From Nostoc sp. CHAB 5715 (GTDB lineage Bacteria > Cyanobacteriota > Cyanobacteriia > Cyanobacteriales > Nostocaceae): a DNA stretch of 11,385 nt. Positions 5,671-11,385 of the stretch are shown here, one piece after another (the stretch's first letter is position 1; each line of letters begins with the position of its first letter). The translations under genes were made by a program, and so were the position numbers. The stretch covers positions 1 through 11,385 of the forward strand of contig NZ_JAIVFR010000102.1 in NCBI RefSeq assembly GCF_020829685.1, given 5' to 3'. The notes beneath the pieces are model-generated. The model was not told where the DNA came from. It did no database searches and saw nothing but the letters and a program-made list of their open reading frames with translations.

Positions 5671-6678
5671 TCAAATTGATTTGCAGGCGATCGCCTGTGG
5701 TGTCCAAGTGGGGCCTTCGCAATATGGGCCATATTGCGTCCAAATGAGTTTATCCAAGCACATTCGCCGCGCATCCATGTTCGCTGCCCAAGCATGGTAG
5801 ACAATGTACTCAGTTTGACCATCGGGGCCTACAACGATTGAGTTATGTCCAGGCCCTTTGACACGATCAAGAAGCGATCGCAACACCCGTGGCCCCGTTT
5901 CGTTACCGAAATCAGAGTAAGGCCCCATCACACTATCCGCAACTCCATAATCTACACCGTAGTCCTCAGTTTCCCAACGCCCACCACTATAAAAGCAATA
6001 ATATCGACCTCCATGTTTACGGACACAGGGGCCTTCTAAGGTATGCCAATCAAAATGTTTACCATACATCAATCGGTTGGCTAAAAATCGTTGCCAATCG
6101 GAACGCGCCCGTAAGACGACTTTCCCGACACCGCAGAGTTTCGTCATATTTTGGAGCCGATCTACAAAGAGGGCAGTGCCAGCACGCACGCCACCTTCTG
6201 TGTCTAAAAAATCACGAGCATAAAATAAATACCACTGTCCATCATCATCGCAGAATGGGTGGGGGTCGATGGCGAAGGAGCAAGACTCTGGGTCTACAAG
6301 TGGCTCACCAACATCTTTATAGGGACCCAAGGGAGTATCGCTGGTGGCAACACGCAACTGATGATTCTTGTCCTCGTGTCCTATAGAGTAGTAGAGGTAG
6401 AACTTGCCGTTGCAATAAGCAATTTCCGGGGCCCAAAAATTATCGCCAAGGGAAAGGTCTGGCCGCAACAGGGCGTTACCAACAAAATCCCAATTGATGA
6501 AATCAAAGGAGCGTAATAGAGGAAATACACGCAGTTTATTGGTAGAATCCGCTATTTCGTCTACCATTCCTTCTGCTTCGGCTGCACCAGTGCCGATCGC
6601 ATAGTATACACCCTCAAATTCCCAAACAAAAGGATCGGCAAAATAGCCTTTGTAAACTGGATTGGTATAAGTTAACAT
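5671..6678 (-). CDS. Glycoside hydrolase, GH43-type five-bladed beta-propeller
   Basis: GH43 enzymes are inverting glycosidases, commonly acting on arabinan, xylan or galactan side chains. The 335-residue product has a single catalytic domain and no evident signal peptide. The three expected carboxylates are visible: D15 in GYFADPFVW (general base, early in blade 1), D138 in SFAIDPHPF (pKa modulator) and E215 in HTLEGPCVRKHGGRYY (general acid). GPGHNSIVVGPDG (275-287) and IVYHAW (292-297) are typical of the last blades, including the conserved His. DNFWAPEIAYCNGKFYLYYS (79-98) is another hallmark block. The start ATG 6678 lies 12 codons before the FADPF motif, as usual; its Shine-Dalgarno is weak. 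The stop overlaps no neighbour. Substrate is unknown. Lack of an export signal suggests a cytoplasmic oligosaccharide or storage glycan, but that is inference. Confidence 0.85.
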   Translation of the reverse strand: MLTYTNPVYKGYFADPFVWEFEGVYYAIGTGAAEAEGMVDEIADSTNKLRVFPLLRSFDFINWDFVGNALLRPDLSLGDNFWAPEIAYCNGKFYLYYSIGHEDKNHQLRVATSDTPLGPYKDVGEPLVDPESCSFAIDPHPFCDDDGQWYLFYARDFLDTEGGVRAGTALFVDRLQNMTKLCGVGKVVLRARSDWQRFLANRLMYGKHFDWHTLEGPCVRKHGGRYYCFYSGGRWETEDYGVDYGVADSVMGPYSDFGNETGPRVLRSLLDRVKGPGHNSIVVGPDGQTEYIVYHAWAANMDARRMCLDKLIWTQYGPYCEGPTWTPQAIACKSI

Positions 6679-6795
6679 CTCGGTGATAGCTTCAACTGTT
6701 AACTCAATTTTTGAGGAAGTGCGATCGCAAAAACAACTATCTTTATGCTGGTTCGGCTTTTCTTAATTATTTTGCGATCGTAAATAGACCATACT

Positions 6796-6824
6796 GTAGG
6801 GGCACAGCAATGCTGTGCCCTTAC
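6796..6824. repeat. Hairpin repeat related to 5599-5614, upstream of the GH43 gene
   Basis: GGGCACAGCA (6800-6809) pairs with TGCTGTGCCC (6811-6820); the stem extends outward through GTA and TAC with one G-T pair. Like the element at 5599 it joins a GGGCA...TGCCC palindrome to a GTAGGGG or CCCCTAC flank. Around it, 6679-6949 contains a HIP1 site (6721-6728) and a CAGAAGACGCAGAAGA dispersed repeat (6907-6922), but no credible gene. Confidence 0.55.
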
Positions 6825-6949
6825 GAAATATGTGGTTTTTACACTAATTCATATTTTGCATTTTTTGTCAATCAGGACTTACGCACAAGTAAGGGAAAAC
6901 TAACCACAGAAGACGCAGAAGATAAAAAAGCTAGCCAAGAGAAACCAGC

Positions 6950-7462
6950 ATGACCAACCCACAGCGACTAGACCATGTAGAAGATGAACTCGAAACTGTT
7001 AAGCAATTGCTAGTATCTACTGCTAGCTACGCAGAATCAGCAGGTAGGCGGCTTGATGAGTTGACGATAAAACAAGACCGTACCCAATCTCACCTTGATC
7101 AGATAGGGGTGCGTCTTGACCAGTTGACGATAAAACAAGACCGTACCCAATCTCACCTCGATCAACTAGGGGCACGTATTGACCAGGTAGGGGCAAAAGT
7201 TGACCAAGTTTCTGATAGGGTTGATAGTTTTATTACTCACACGCAACGCCTATTTACAAAGGCAGGCAGTGAGATCGAGGAAACAAAAGCACGAACTGAG
7301 CGATTAGAAGCACTCATGCTAAAGCTTGACCGAAGCTTTGAGGAACAAAAATCTCAGTTTCAGGAGTTTCAACTTACTACGGGTGCTGCCTTGGAGCGAA
7401 TTGACCGAGTTTTAGACTATCTACTGAGACAGCAAGGCGGTAATCAAAATCCCCCATCCTAG
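6950..7462 (+). CDS. Coiled-coil protein with internal 21-residue repeats, unknown function
   Basis: The 170-residue soluble product is almost entirely helical and charged. I do not recognise a characterised family. Two 21-residue units follow each other at 34-54 and 55-75 (RLDELTIKQDRTQSHLDQIG, then RLDQLTIKQDRTQSHLDQLG). They are followed by shorter seven-residue units, RIDQVGA and KVDQVSD. Twenty-one residues is three heptads, so the coiled-coil register is kept. A second helical part covers 105-160 and the tail is polar. There is no signal peptide or membrane segment. Similar small cyanobacterial proteins with variable repeat number are annotated only as hypothetical. ATG 6950 is the first ATG in frame; the preceding AAGAGA is a weak ribosome site. 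It is probably monocistronic, since the next gene follows after 219 bp with a repeat between. Confidence 0.75.
   Translation: MTNPQRLDHVEDELETVKQLLVSTASYAESAGRRLDELTIKQDRTQSHLDQIGVRLDQLTIKQDRTQSHLDQLGARIDQVGAKVDQVSDRVDSFITHTQRLFTKAGSEIEETKARTERLEALMLKLDRSFEEQKSQFQEFQLTTGAALERIDRVLDYLLRQQGGNQNPPS
7049..7174 (+). repeat. 63-bp tandem duplication inside the coiled-coil gene
   Basis: Units 7049-7111 and 7112-7174 share an identical 37-bp core, beginning AGTTGACGATAAAACAAGAC. Because even synonymous positions are conserved there, the duplication is probably recent, and unit number may vary among strains. Confidence 0.8.
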
Positions 7463-7501
7463 CCGCGATCGCTTTTAGAGAGGGAACAGCAAGCGAAATT
7501 T

Positions 7502-7531
7502 GCGATGCCTGCGGCGGGCTACGCCTACGCC
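7502..7531 (+). repeat. Dispersed GCGATGCCTGCGGCGGGCTACG repeat
   Basis: The element GCGATGCCTGCGGCGGGC, followed by TACGCCTACGC, is GC-rich against an AT-rich spacer. It matches the type of short repeat scattered in Nostoc genomes. Variants occur at 1416 and 8375 in this window. It lies between the coiled-coil gene and tsaB. Confidence 0.55.
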
Positions 7532-7634
7532 TTCTGATTTTGTTGAAACAGGAAAATGTTTGCCCTGAGACTTCTGTCCAAAGCAGAAGAAAAGAAATGT
7601 AGTCTATTCAATTAAGAACCGCTATGTTATATGC

Positions 7635-7661
7635 TTGAATAAATCGCGTTAACTCTATAAA
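7635..7661 (+). promoter_or_regulatory. Possible sigma-70-type promoter of tsaB
   Basis: TTGAAT (7635-7640) and TATAAA (7656-7661) are separated by 15 bases, slightly short of the ideal 17. Transcription from here would leave a leader of only about 14 bases before the TTG start. This is a motif match only. Confidence 0.3.
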
Positions 7662-7681
7662 AATAGATATTTTAAGTAACT

Positions 7682-8341
7682 TTGACAACAGAAATAAAAG
7701 ACTTTGCAATAAATAAATACGCTTTAGCACTACACACTACCACTCCTGAATTAGGTCTAGCAATTAGTAATTTTGCTGGTGAAACTCGCTCTCAAGTTTG
7801 GAATTTGGAGCGTGATTTATCTAGCTTAGTGCATCAATATTTAATTGAATTTATAAAACCGCAAACTTGGGCAGATTTTTCCTTTATCGCAGTTGCAAAA
7901 GGCCCTGGCGGCTTTACAGGAACTCGAATTGGCGTTGTCACTGCTCGCACTTTAGGGCAACAGTTAGATATTCCTGTATTTGCGATTTCAACTTTGGCTG
8001 CGGTAGCTTGGTCAGAAGCAGGCAAAAGTCAAAATCCAAAAACTATTGCTGTGGAAATGCCAGCACAACGAGGTCAAATTTTTGCTGCTATTTATCAGTT
8101 TGAGCCAGATGTTTCTAAATTAAAAGTGTGTTTATCAGATAGAGTGTTCACACCAGAAGCATGGCAGGAAACTTTAGCGAATTGGAACACTAATTATCAG
8201 TTAATTCAAGCTCAATCTGGGTTAGCAGCGACGGTGACAAGTATTTTGGAATTAGCTAATCTCGATTGGCAAGAGGGCAAGTGTCCTAATTGGTCAGAGG
8301 CTTTGCCATATTATGGGCAGCATCCAGTACAGGATAGGTGA
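7682..8341 (+). CDS. tsaB: tRNA N6-threonylcarbamoyladenosine biosynthesis protein TsaB
   Basis: TsaB (YeaZ) is the scaffold partner that, with TsaD and TsaE, transfers the threonylcarbamoyl group to A37 of ANN-decoding tRNAs in the cytoplasm. The 219-residue product has the ASKHA-type fold landmarks: an N-terminal strand with ALALHTTTPELGLAI (14-28), and the signature GPGGFTGTRIGV (74-85), equivalent to the usual GPGSFTGLRIG. These are followed by the ISTLAAVAW helix and PAQRGQIFAAIY. Length is normal. The start is TTG 7682: a stop codon lies 9 bases upstream in frame, there is no ATG before residue 125, and MTTEIKDFAINKYALALHTT is the usual beginning. No strong Shine-Dalgarno precedes it, so translation may be weak or leaderless-like. 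Neighbours are unrelated, and tsaD and tsaE are not in the window. Confidence 0.92.
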   Translation: MTTEIKDFAINKYALALHTTTPELGLAISNFAGETRSQVWNLERDLSSLVHQYLIEFIKPQTWADFSFIAVAKGPGGFTGTRIGVVTARTLGQQLDIPVFAISTLAAVAWSEAGKSQNPKTIAVEMPAQRGQIFAAIYQFEPDVSKLKVCLSDRVFTPEAWQETLANWNTNYQLIQAQSGLAATVTSILELANLDWQEGKCPNWSEALPYYGQHPVQDR

Positions 8342-8374
8342 AACGTGAGTGTTAAATAGCAAATGCTACAAACA

Positions 8375-8406
8375 GCGATGGCTGCGCCAACGCCAAGGGC
8401 GAACGC
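8375..8406 (+). repeat. Dispersed GCGATGGCTGCGCC...GAACGC repeat
   Basis: GCGATGGCTGCGCCAACGCC, then AAGGGCGAACGC, is another member of the GCGATG-led GC-rich family also seen at 1416 and 7502. It lies just past tsaB. Confidence 0.45.
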
Positions 8407-8435
8407 ATTCTCAGAAATTCGCTTACAGGAACTTG

Positions 8436-8558
8436 TATAGGACTCCTATTTGATTTTTGAAATAACTCGCCCTCAACTCGAAAAGGCTGATTCCCTACTC
8501 CCTACTCCCTACTCCCTGCCTACACAAAGAAGTTCAGAAATCAAATCGGATTGCTATA
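8436..8558. mobile_element. MITE-like element with 28-bp inverted ends, interrupted by a heptamer array
   Basis: The left end TATAGGACTCCTATTTGATT (8436 on, to 8463) and the right end (8531-8558, ending CAAATCGGATTGCTATA) are imperfect inverted repeats sharing TTCA(A/G)AAATCAAAT and TATA at the tips. The 123-bp unit has no coding capacity. TA at both tips would fit an IS630/Tc1-type TA target, which is an inference. It lies upstream of the DUF3370 gene, and its right end is about 50 bp from that start. Confidence 0.55.
8493..8520 (+). repeat. STRR-type heptamer array, CCCTACT x3 plus one diverged unit
   Basis: CCCTACT is repeated at 8493, 8500 and 8507, followed by CCCTGCC. Short tandem heptamers of this kind are a known feature of heterocystous cyanobacteria. 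This one lies inside the inverted-repeat element at 8436-8558. Confidence 0.8.
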
Positions 8559-8607
8559 GTAAGAACTTGTTATCTTTAACACCACAGCTTGATTTTTGCT
8601 CAAATTT

Positions 8608-10026
8608 ATGCAATCTCCCTTACCATCATCTGTATTCATACTTGTATTAGGACTTGCCATAACTCAAACCTTTGGATGCACAACTCATAAAGATAATTCA
8701 GCGATCGCTCAAACTTCACCAAAGCCATCACCCCAAGAAATCGTGCAACCAGGAGAAGTTCGAGCTTTACCAGGCAAGTTGAATACAATACCCGTTTTTA
8801 ACAGCAATAGCCCAGAATGGATTAAAACTGAGGGTATTTTACTTTCTACCTTTCCTACAAACGGTAAAAAAGTTCCAGCAGCGCACCTCAATTTTCCTTT
8901 GGAGGGACGCTTTGACTTATTCGCCCACCACTACAGCCACACTCCTAAGGATTTACAAACGCTATACCTGGGTGTAATTCTGTATAACCCTGGTAAAAAA
9001 TCTGTAACAGTGGATGTATTGCAAGCGGCAAGTTATTTGATGCAGGATGCGCCCTTTGTCACCTTATCCCCCTACGTAGAAAATAACGATGGTAAGGCTT
9101 ACTCAGGGCCAGGCGATCGCGCTGTTGGTGATGTACTCCGAGGTGTTCGACAAGCTGATTTTCTGGCAAAGCTGATAATTCCGCCAGGAAAAAGTCAGAT
9201 GTTACTAAATCATCCCATTCCTGTACGCAATCTAGAAAAGCCCGTGAATGGTCGCTCTAGCTTTATGCGGTTGCGGAGTAGCGATCGAGTTTATGTGGCA
9301 AGTTTAGCGATGTTTGCCAAGAAAAATTCTGATAATACAGAACGCCAACCCACTCTCGCAGAATGGCAAGCTTTACTAAATACGGGGAACTTCGCCGGGC
9401 CGCGAGATAAAACCCCAACTCCTCTAAATGCTACCAGTGGCGCACTGATTTATGGGCGTGTAGCTGGTGTGTCTAGTGGTTCCCAATGGCAAGCAAAGTT
9501 GGTGGATAATCCCCAAAGCCCAAATCTGACTATTCCCCAGCGTGGTAAAGCTATTTCTTATGCTTTAGACACATTGCTGGGTGGTCGATTGGGTACTCAA
9601 CAAATCCAAACGGCCAAAATGCTGGTACGTTATCCAGATACGGCTTATGAAGCACATGGGAATTATGGGGTGGAATATAAACTCACCTTACCCTTAAGCA
9701 ACAATACTAACCAAAACCAGACTGTGACTGTTACTTTAGAAACACCTTTGAAGGAAGATAAATTATCCCAAGGTGGTCTGCGTTTCCGTAAACCATCCCT
9801 AGATTTTCCTTTCTTCCGTGGTACAGTGCGGCTACGCTACTTTGATGACCAAGGTGAACAAAAGACGCGCTACATACATCTATGGCACAGAACTGGTCAG
9901 GTGTTAAAACCGTTGGTGCAGCTTGTACTTCCACCTTCGACTAAGGGGATAGTACAGGTAGATGTGATTTATCCACCAGATTCGACACCACCGCAAGTGC
10001 TGAGTGTAAGAACTTTAGAAAAGTGA
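8608..10026 (+). CDS. DUF3370 domain protein, exported or lipid-anchored
   Basis: DUF3370 is a cyanobacterial family of exported proteins without assigned function. From ATG 8608 the product has 472 residues, nearly all one domain. The N-terminus (MQSPLPSSVFILVLGLAITQ) is a signal sequence ending TFGC. Cys24 could be a lipidation site, but the -3 residue is Thr, not Leu, so a lipoprotein is possible, not certain. A low-complexity Ser/Pro linker follows. Family-typical blocks come next: VRALPGKLNTIPVFNSNSPE, TEGILLSTFPTNGKKVPAAH, LEGRFDLFAHH, LYLGVILYNPG and YSGPGDRAVGDVLRG. No enzymatic motif is visible; the many beta-strand-like stretches suggest an envelope or periplasmic role. An in-frame TTG lies 12 bases upstream, but the ATG gives a normal signal peptide. 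It is probably monocistronic, since repeats separate it from tsaB. Confidence 0.82.
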   Translation: MQSPLPSSVFILVLGLAITQTFGCTTHKDNSAIAQTSPKPSPQEIVQPGEVRALPGKLNTIPVFNSNSPEWIKTEGILLSTFPTNGKKVPAAHLNFPLEGRFDLFAHHYSHTPKDLQTLYLGVILYNPGKKSVTVDVLQAASYLMQDAPFVTLSPYVENNDGKAYSGPGDRAVGDVLRGVRQADFLAKLIIPPGKSQMLLNHPIPVRNLEKPVNGRSSFMRLRSSDRVYVASLAMFAKKNSDNTERQPTLAEWQALLNTGNFAGPRDKTPTPLNATSGALIYGRVAGVSSGSQWQAKLVDNPQSPNLTIPQRGKAISYALDTLLGGRLGTQQIQTAKMLVRYPDTAYEAHGNYGVEYKLTLPLSNNTNQNQTVTVTLETPLKEDKLSQGGLRFRKPSLDFPFFRGTVRLRYFDDQGEQKTRYIHLWHRTGQVLKPLVQLVLPPSTKGIVQVDVIYPPDSTPPQVLSVRTLEK

Positions 10027-10030
10027 GAGA

Positions 10031-10090
10031 ATTTTTCTTGGGTTTTAAGCCAATACGCTTGGGTTAAGCATTTTTCCTGGGGTTTTAAGC
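10031..10090. repeat. Imperfect direct repeats between two convergent genes
   Basis: ATTTTTCTTGGGTTTTAAGC (10031-10050) returns as ATTTTTCCTGGGGTTTTAAG (10070-10089), with a shorter copy CTTGGGTTAAGC at 10058-10069. Spacing is about 20 bp. It fills most of the 92-bp spacer between the DUF3370 and permease stop codons and is followed by a HIP1 site (10089-10096). No clear hairpin terminator is seen. Confidence 0.55.
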
Positions 10091-10118
10091 GATCGCATCA
10101 CACTCCATAAATCCAAAA

Positions 10119-11036
10119 TCAAAATAGCCACAGCCAAACTGGGAGAGTAACCAGCAATATCATAGCCCCAGCAGCTAAGGCAGTAACTGCCAGATCGCGA
10201 TCAAGATTGAATGTCTCAGCAATTACCAGTGTGGCAAAAGCTGGAGGCATGGCCATTTGTAAGACAATTACCTTTGCTGTGGAACCAGTTATTCCAAACA
10301 GTGGTAAGATACTACCTAATATCAAGGGAACTAGCAGCATTTTGATTCCCAAGCTCATCCCTACTTGTGGTAGGCTATGCCAAGATTTGAGCAGCGCCAG
10401 TCGCATTCCAATTAACACCAGGGATAAAGCTACACCACTCCAAGCAAATTTATCTAACCAGAATTCCGCAACTGGGGGAATCGTCACCTCCCGAAACAGC
10501 AAGCCAAATCCGAAACCCCACAGCGCAGGATTAATTAAGATAGCCCTAGCAGTATGCCAATGATTCTGGATACCACCGCCAAAACGGGCTGCTATTAAAA
10601 CACCCAAGCCATAAGTTCCTGGGAATGAACCTAACAAATCGTAGAATAACGCCCAAGCAAAGTATTCCTTGCCTACCATTGCTAAGGTAATCGGAAACCC
10701 AAGATAACCTGTATTACCCAACATTGCTGCTAATATCAAGCTAGCCTGAGTTGGTGGTTGGGGAACAGTATTTTTAAAATAGGCTTGTGCTTTAATCGCT
10801 AACCAAGCTAAAAATGCTCCTAGTAAAATGGCGAGGTAAGCGAAGGCAGGTGCAATCCAAATTTGCCCTGACAAGCTAGATTGACGCAAAAACGATACTA
10901 TGCTAATGGGTACTCCCACCCAAAAAAGAAACTGTCCCAAACGTGTAGGAACTGTTACAGGAAGTTTGCGTCCCAGAATAAAACCTACCAGGACTAATCC
11001 ACCCAGCTTGACGTATAGTTCTAAAAGGTTTGTCAA
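10119..11036 (-). CDS. AEC (auxin efflux carrier) family permease
   Basis: AEC-family proteins are inner-membrane secondary carriers; bacterial members export or import organic acids or other small metabolites. The product has about 305 residues from the TTG at 11036, with some ten hydrophobic segments. Family features include the GNTGYLGFPITLAMVG helix pair, NPALWGFGFGLL, and the C-terminal MAMPPAFATLVIAETFNLD block, whose MPxA motif and following acidic residue are typical. The frame extends to another TTG at 11099, adding a 21-residue hydrophobic stretch. I prefer 11036 because MTNLLELYVKLGGLVLVGF is the usual family beginning and an AGG lies 9 bases before it; either start is non-ATG. Substrate is unknown. 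It is transcribed divergently from the next gene, and convergent with DUF3370. Confidence 0.85.
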   Translation of the reverse strand: MTNLLELYVKLGGLVLVGFILGRKLPVTVPTRLGQFLFWVGVPISIVSFLRQSSLSGQIWIAPAFAYLAILLGAFLAWLAIKAQAYFKNTVPQPPTQASLILAAMLGNTGYLGFPITLAMVGKEYFAWALFYDLLGSFPGTYGLGVLIAARFGGGIQNHWHTARAILINPALWGFGFGLLFREVTIPPVAEFWLDKFAWSGVALSLVLIGMRLALLKSWHSLPQVGMSLGIKMLLVPLILGSILPLFGITGSTAKVIVLQMAMPPAFATLVIAETFNLDRDLAVTALAAGAMILLVTLPVWLWLF

Positions 11037-11126
11037 GATTGCGCCTAAGAACCACAGATGTAAAATGCTACCTGTTACGTTTACTTTTGTCCAGTGCAAA
11101 ATCTTTTATGGTTATCCCACAAAAAC

Positions 11127-11131
11127 AGGAG
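11127..11131 (+). promoter_or_regulatory. Ribosome binding site of the right-edge gene
   Basis: AGGAG lies 6 bases before TTG 11138. It favours that start over ATG 11108, which has no such site. Confidence 0.6.
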
Positions 11132-11137
11132 TTTCCC

Positions 11138-11385
11138 TTGAATAAGGCTGGGTTTTCTGGAAAACCGCAAAACTCATCGAATGACTTTGGTGATGATATT
11201 CCAGTGGCTGTACGCGATACCCCTGATGCAACACCTAAAATTTGGTTCCAACGCCGAATTGTGCTTATTGGGGGAGTAACGGGATTTGTCTTGCTGGGTT
11301 TAATTAGCTGTTTTTTGTTTTTCGTCACTGCACCCAAAAAAACCGTTAATTCTCAACCCTCCCTCATTAGTTCTGCACCCACACC
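11138..11385 (+). CDS. N-terminal part of a single-span membrane protein, runs off the window
   Basis: An open frame continues to the last base. From TTG 11138, read as Met after an AGGAG site, it begins MNKAGFSGKPQNSSNDFGDD, then IPVAVRDTPDATPKIWFQRR. A strong membrane segment follows (IVLIGGVTGFVLLGLI and on to FLFFV), then a Ser/Pro-rich linker. The positive residues before the span and polar residues after it suggest an N-in topology, with the main domain outside the membrane. From memory the N-terminus resembles cyanobacterial membrane-anchored D-alanyl-D-alanine carboxypeptidases of the VanY/M15 type. No catalytic residue is in the window, so that identification is tentative. ATG 11108 is an alternative start, adding 10 residues. 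The gene diverges from the AEC permease, leaving about 100 bp for both promoters. Confidence 0.7.
   Translation, partial: MNKAGFSGKPQNSSNDFGDDIPVAVRDTPDATPKIWFQRRIVLIGGVTGFVLLGLISCFLFFVTAPKKTVNSQPSLISSAPT

Noticed and set aside
5889..6386. 165-codon plus-strand frame opposite the GH43-type gene
   Set aside because: Composition and position show it to be antisense to conserved GH43 motifs, with no domain of its own.
6711..6953. Plus-strand frame upstream of the coiled-coil gene
   Set aside because: It consists of a hairpin repeat, a HIP1 site and a CAGAAGACGCAGAAG dispersed repeat; its residues look random.
8450..8650. Short plus-strand frame before DUF3370
   Set aside because: It runs through the inverted-repeat element and heptamer array and overlaps the DUF3370 signal peptide in another frame.
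11068..11337. Minus-strand frame at the right edge
   Set aside because: It is antisense to the plus-strand membrane-protein gene, which has a strong ribosome site and a clear membrane span.

Overview
The window comes from a cyanobacterium, most likely a filamentous heterocyst-forming one (Nostoc/Anabaena group). The octamer GCGATCGC (HIP1) occurs 13 times in 11.4 kb, against roughly one expected per 65 kb in random sequence. A tandem heptamer repeat of the STRR type, several palindromic elements of the kind scattered through Nostoc genomes, and the gene families present (Uma2/DUF820, DUF3370, RPE65-type carotenoid oxygenase) point the same way. The genus is inferred from these traits, not proven.

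Layout. (1) 25-1245, minus: a gamma-glutamyltransferase that keeps its signal peptide and large subunit but stops where the catalytic small subunit should begin. (2) 1365-2300, plus: a Uma2-type nuclease gene followed by a second copy of its upstream region and first 22 codons; this copy is cut off by a decayed, frameshifted IS4-type transposase fragment (2274-2571, minus). (3) 2575-2889, minus: a small double-glycine-leader, glycine-zipper peptide of bacteriocin type, whose stop codon abuts the transposase fragment. (4) 2890-3422: no gene, but dispersed repeats and two strong hairpins. (5) 3423-4862, minus: a carotenoid cleavage oxygenase, preceded by about 400 bp of degenerate 21-bp tandem repeats (4863-5262). 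(6) 5263-5670: no gene; it holds a 112-bp MITE-like element with 32-bp inverted ends and a further hairpin. (7) 5671-6678, minus: a GH43-type glycoside hydrolase, with a related hairpin on each side. (8) 6950-7462, plus: a coiled-coil protein with a 63-bp internal duplication. (9) 7682-8341, plus: tsaB, from a TTG start. (10) 8342-8607: repeats, including a heptamer array inside an inverted-repeat element. (11) 8608-10026, plus: a DUF3370 envelope protein. (12) 10119-11036, minus: an AEC-family permease. (13) 11138-11385, plus: the N-terminal part of a single-span membrane protein that runs off the window.

The genes do not form one pathway. Most are single transcription units separated by repeat-rich spacers. 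tsaB is the only core housekeeping gene; the rest are accessory or envelope-related. I see no CRISPR array, tRNA, rRNA or complete insertion sequence, and no convincing new multi-gene system. The least ordinary items are the 21-bp array that continues in frame upstream of the carotenoid oxygenase, the orphan double-glycine peptide beside a transposase remnant, the partial duplication at the Uma2 gene, and the truncated gamma-glutamyltransferase.
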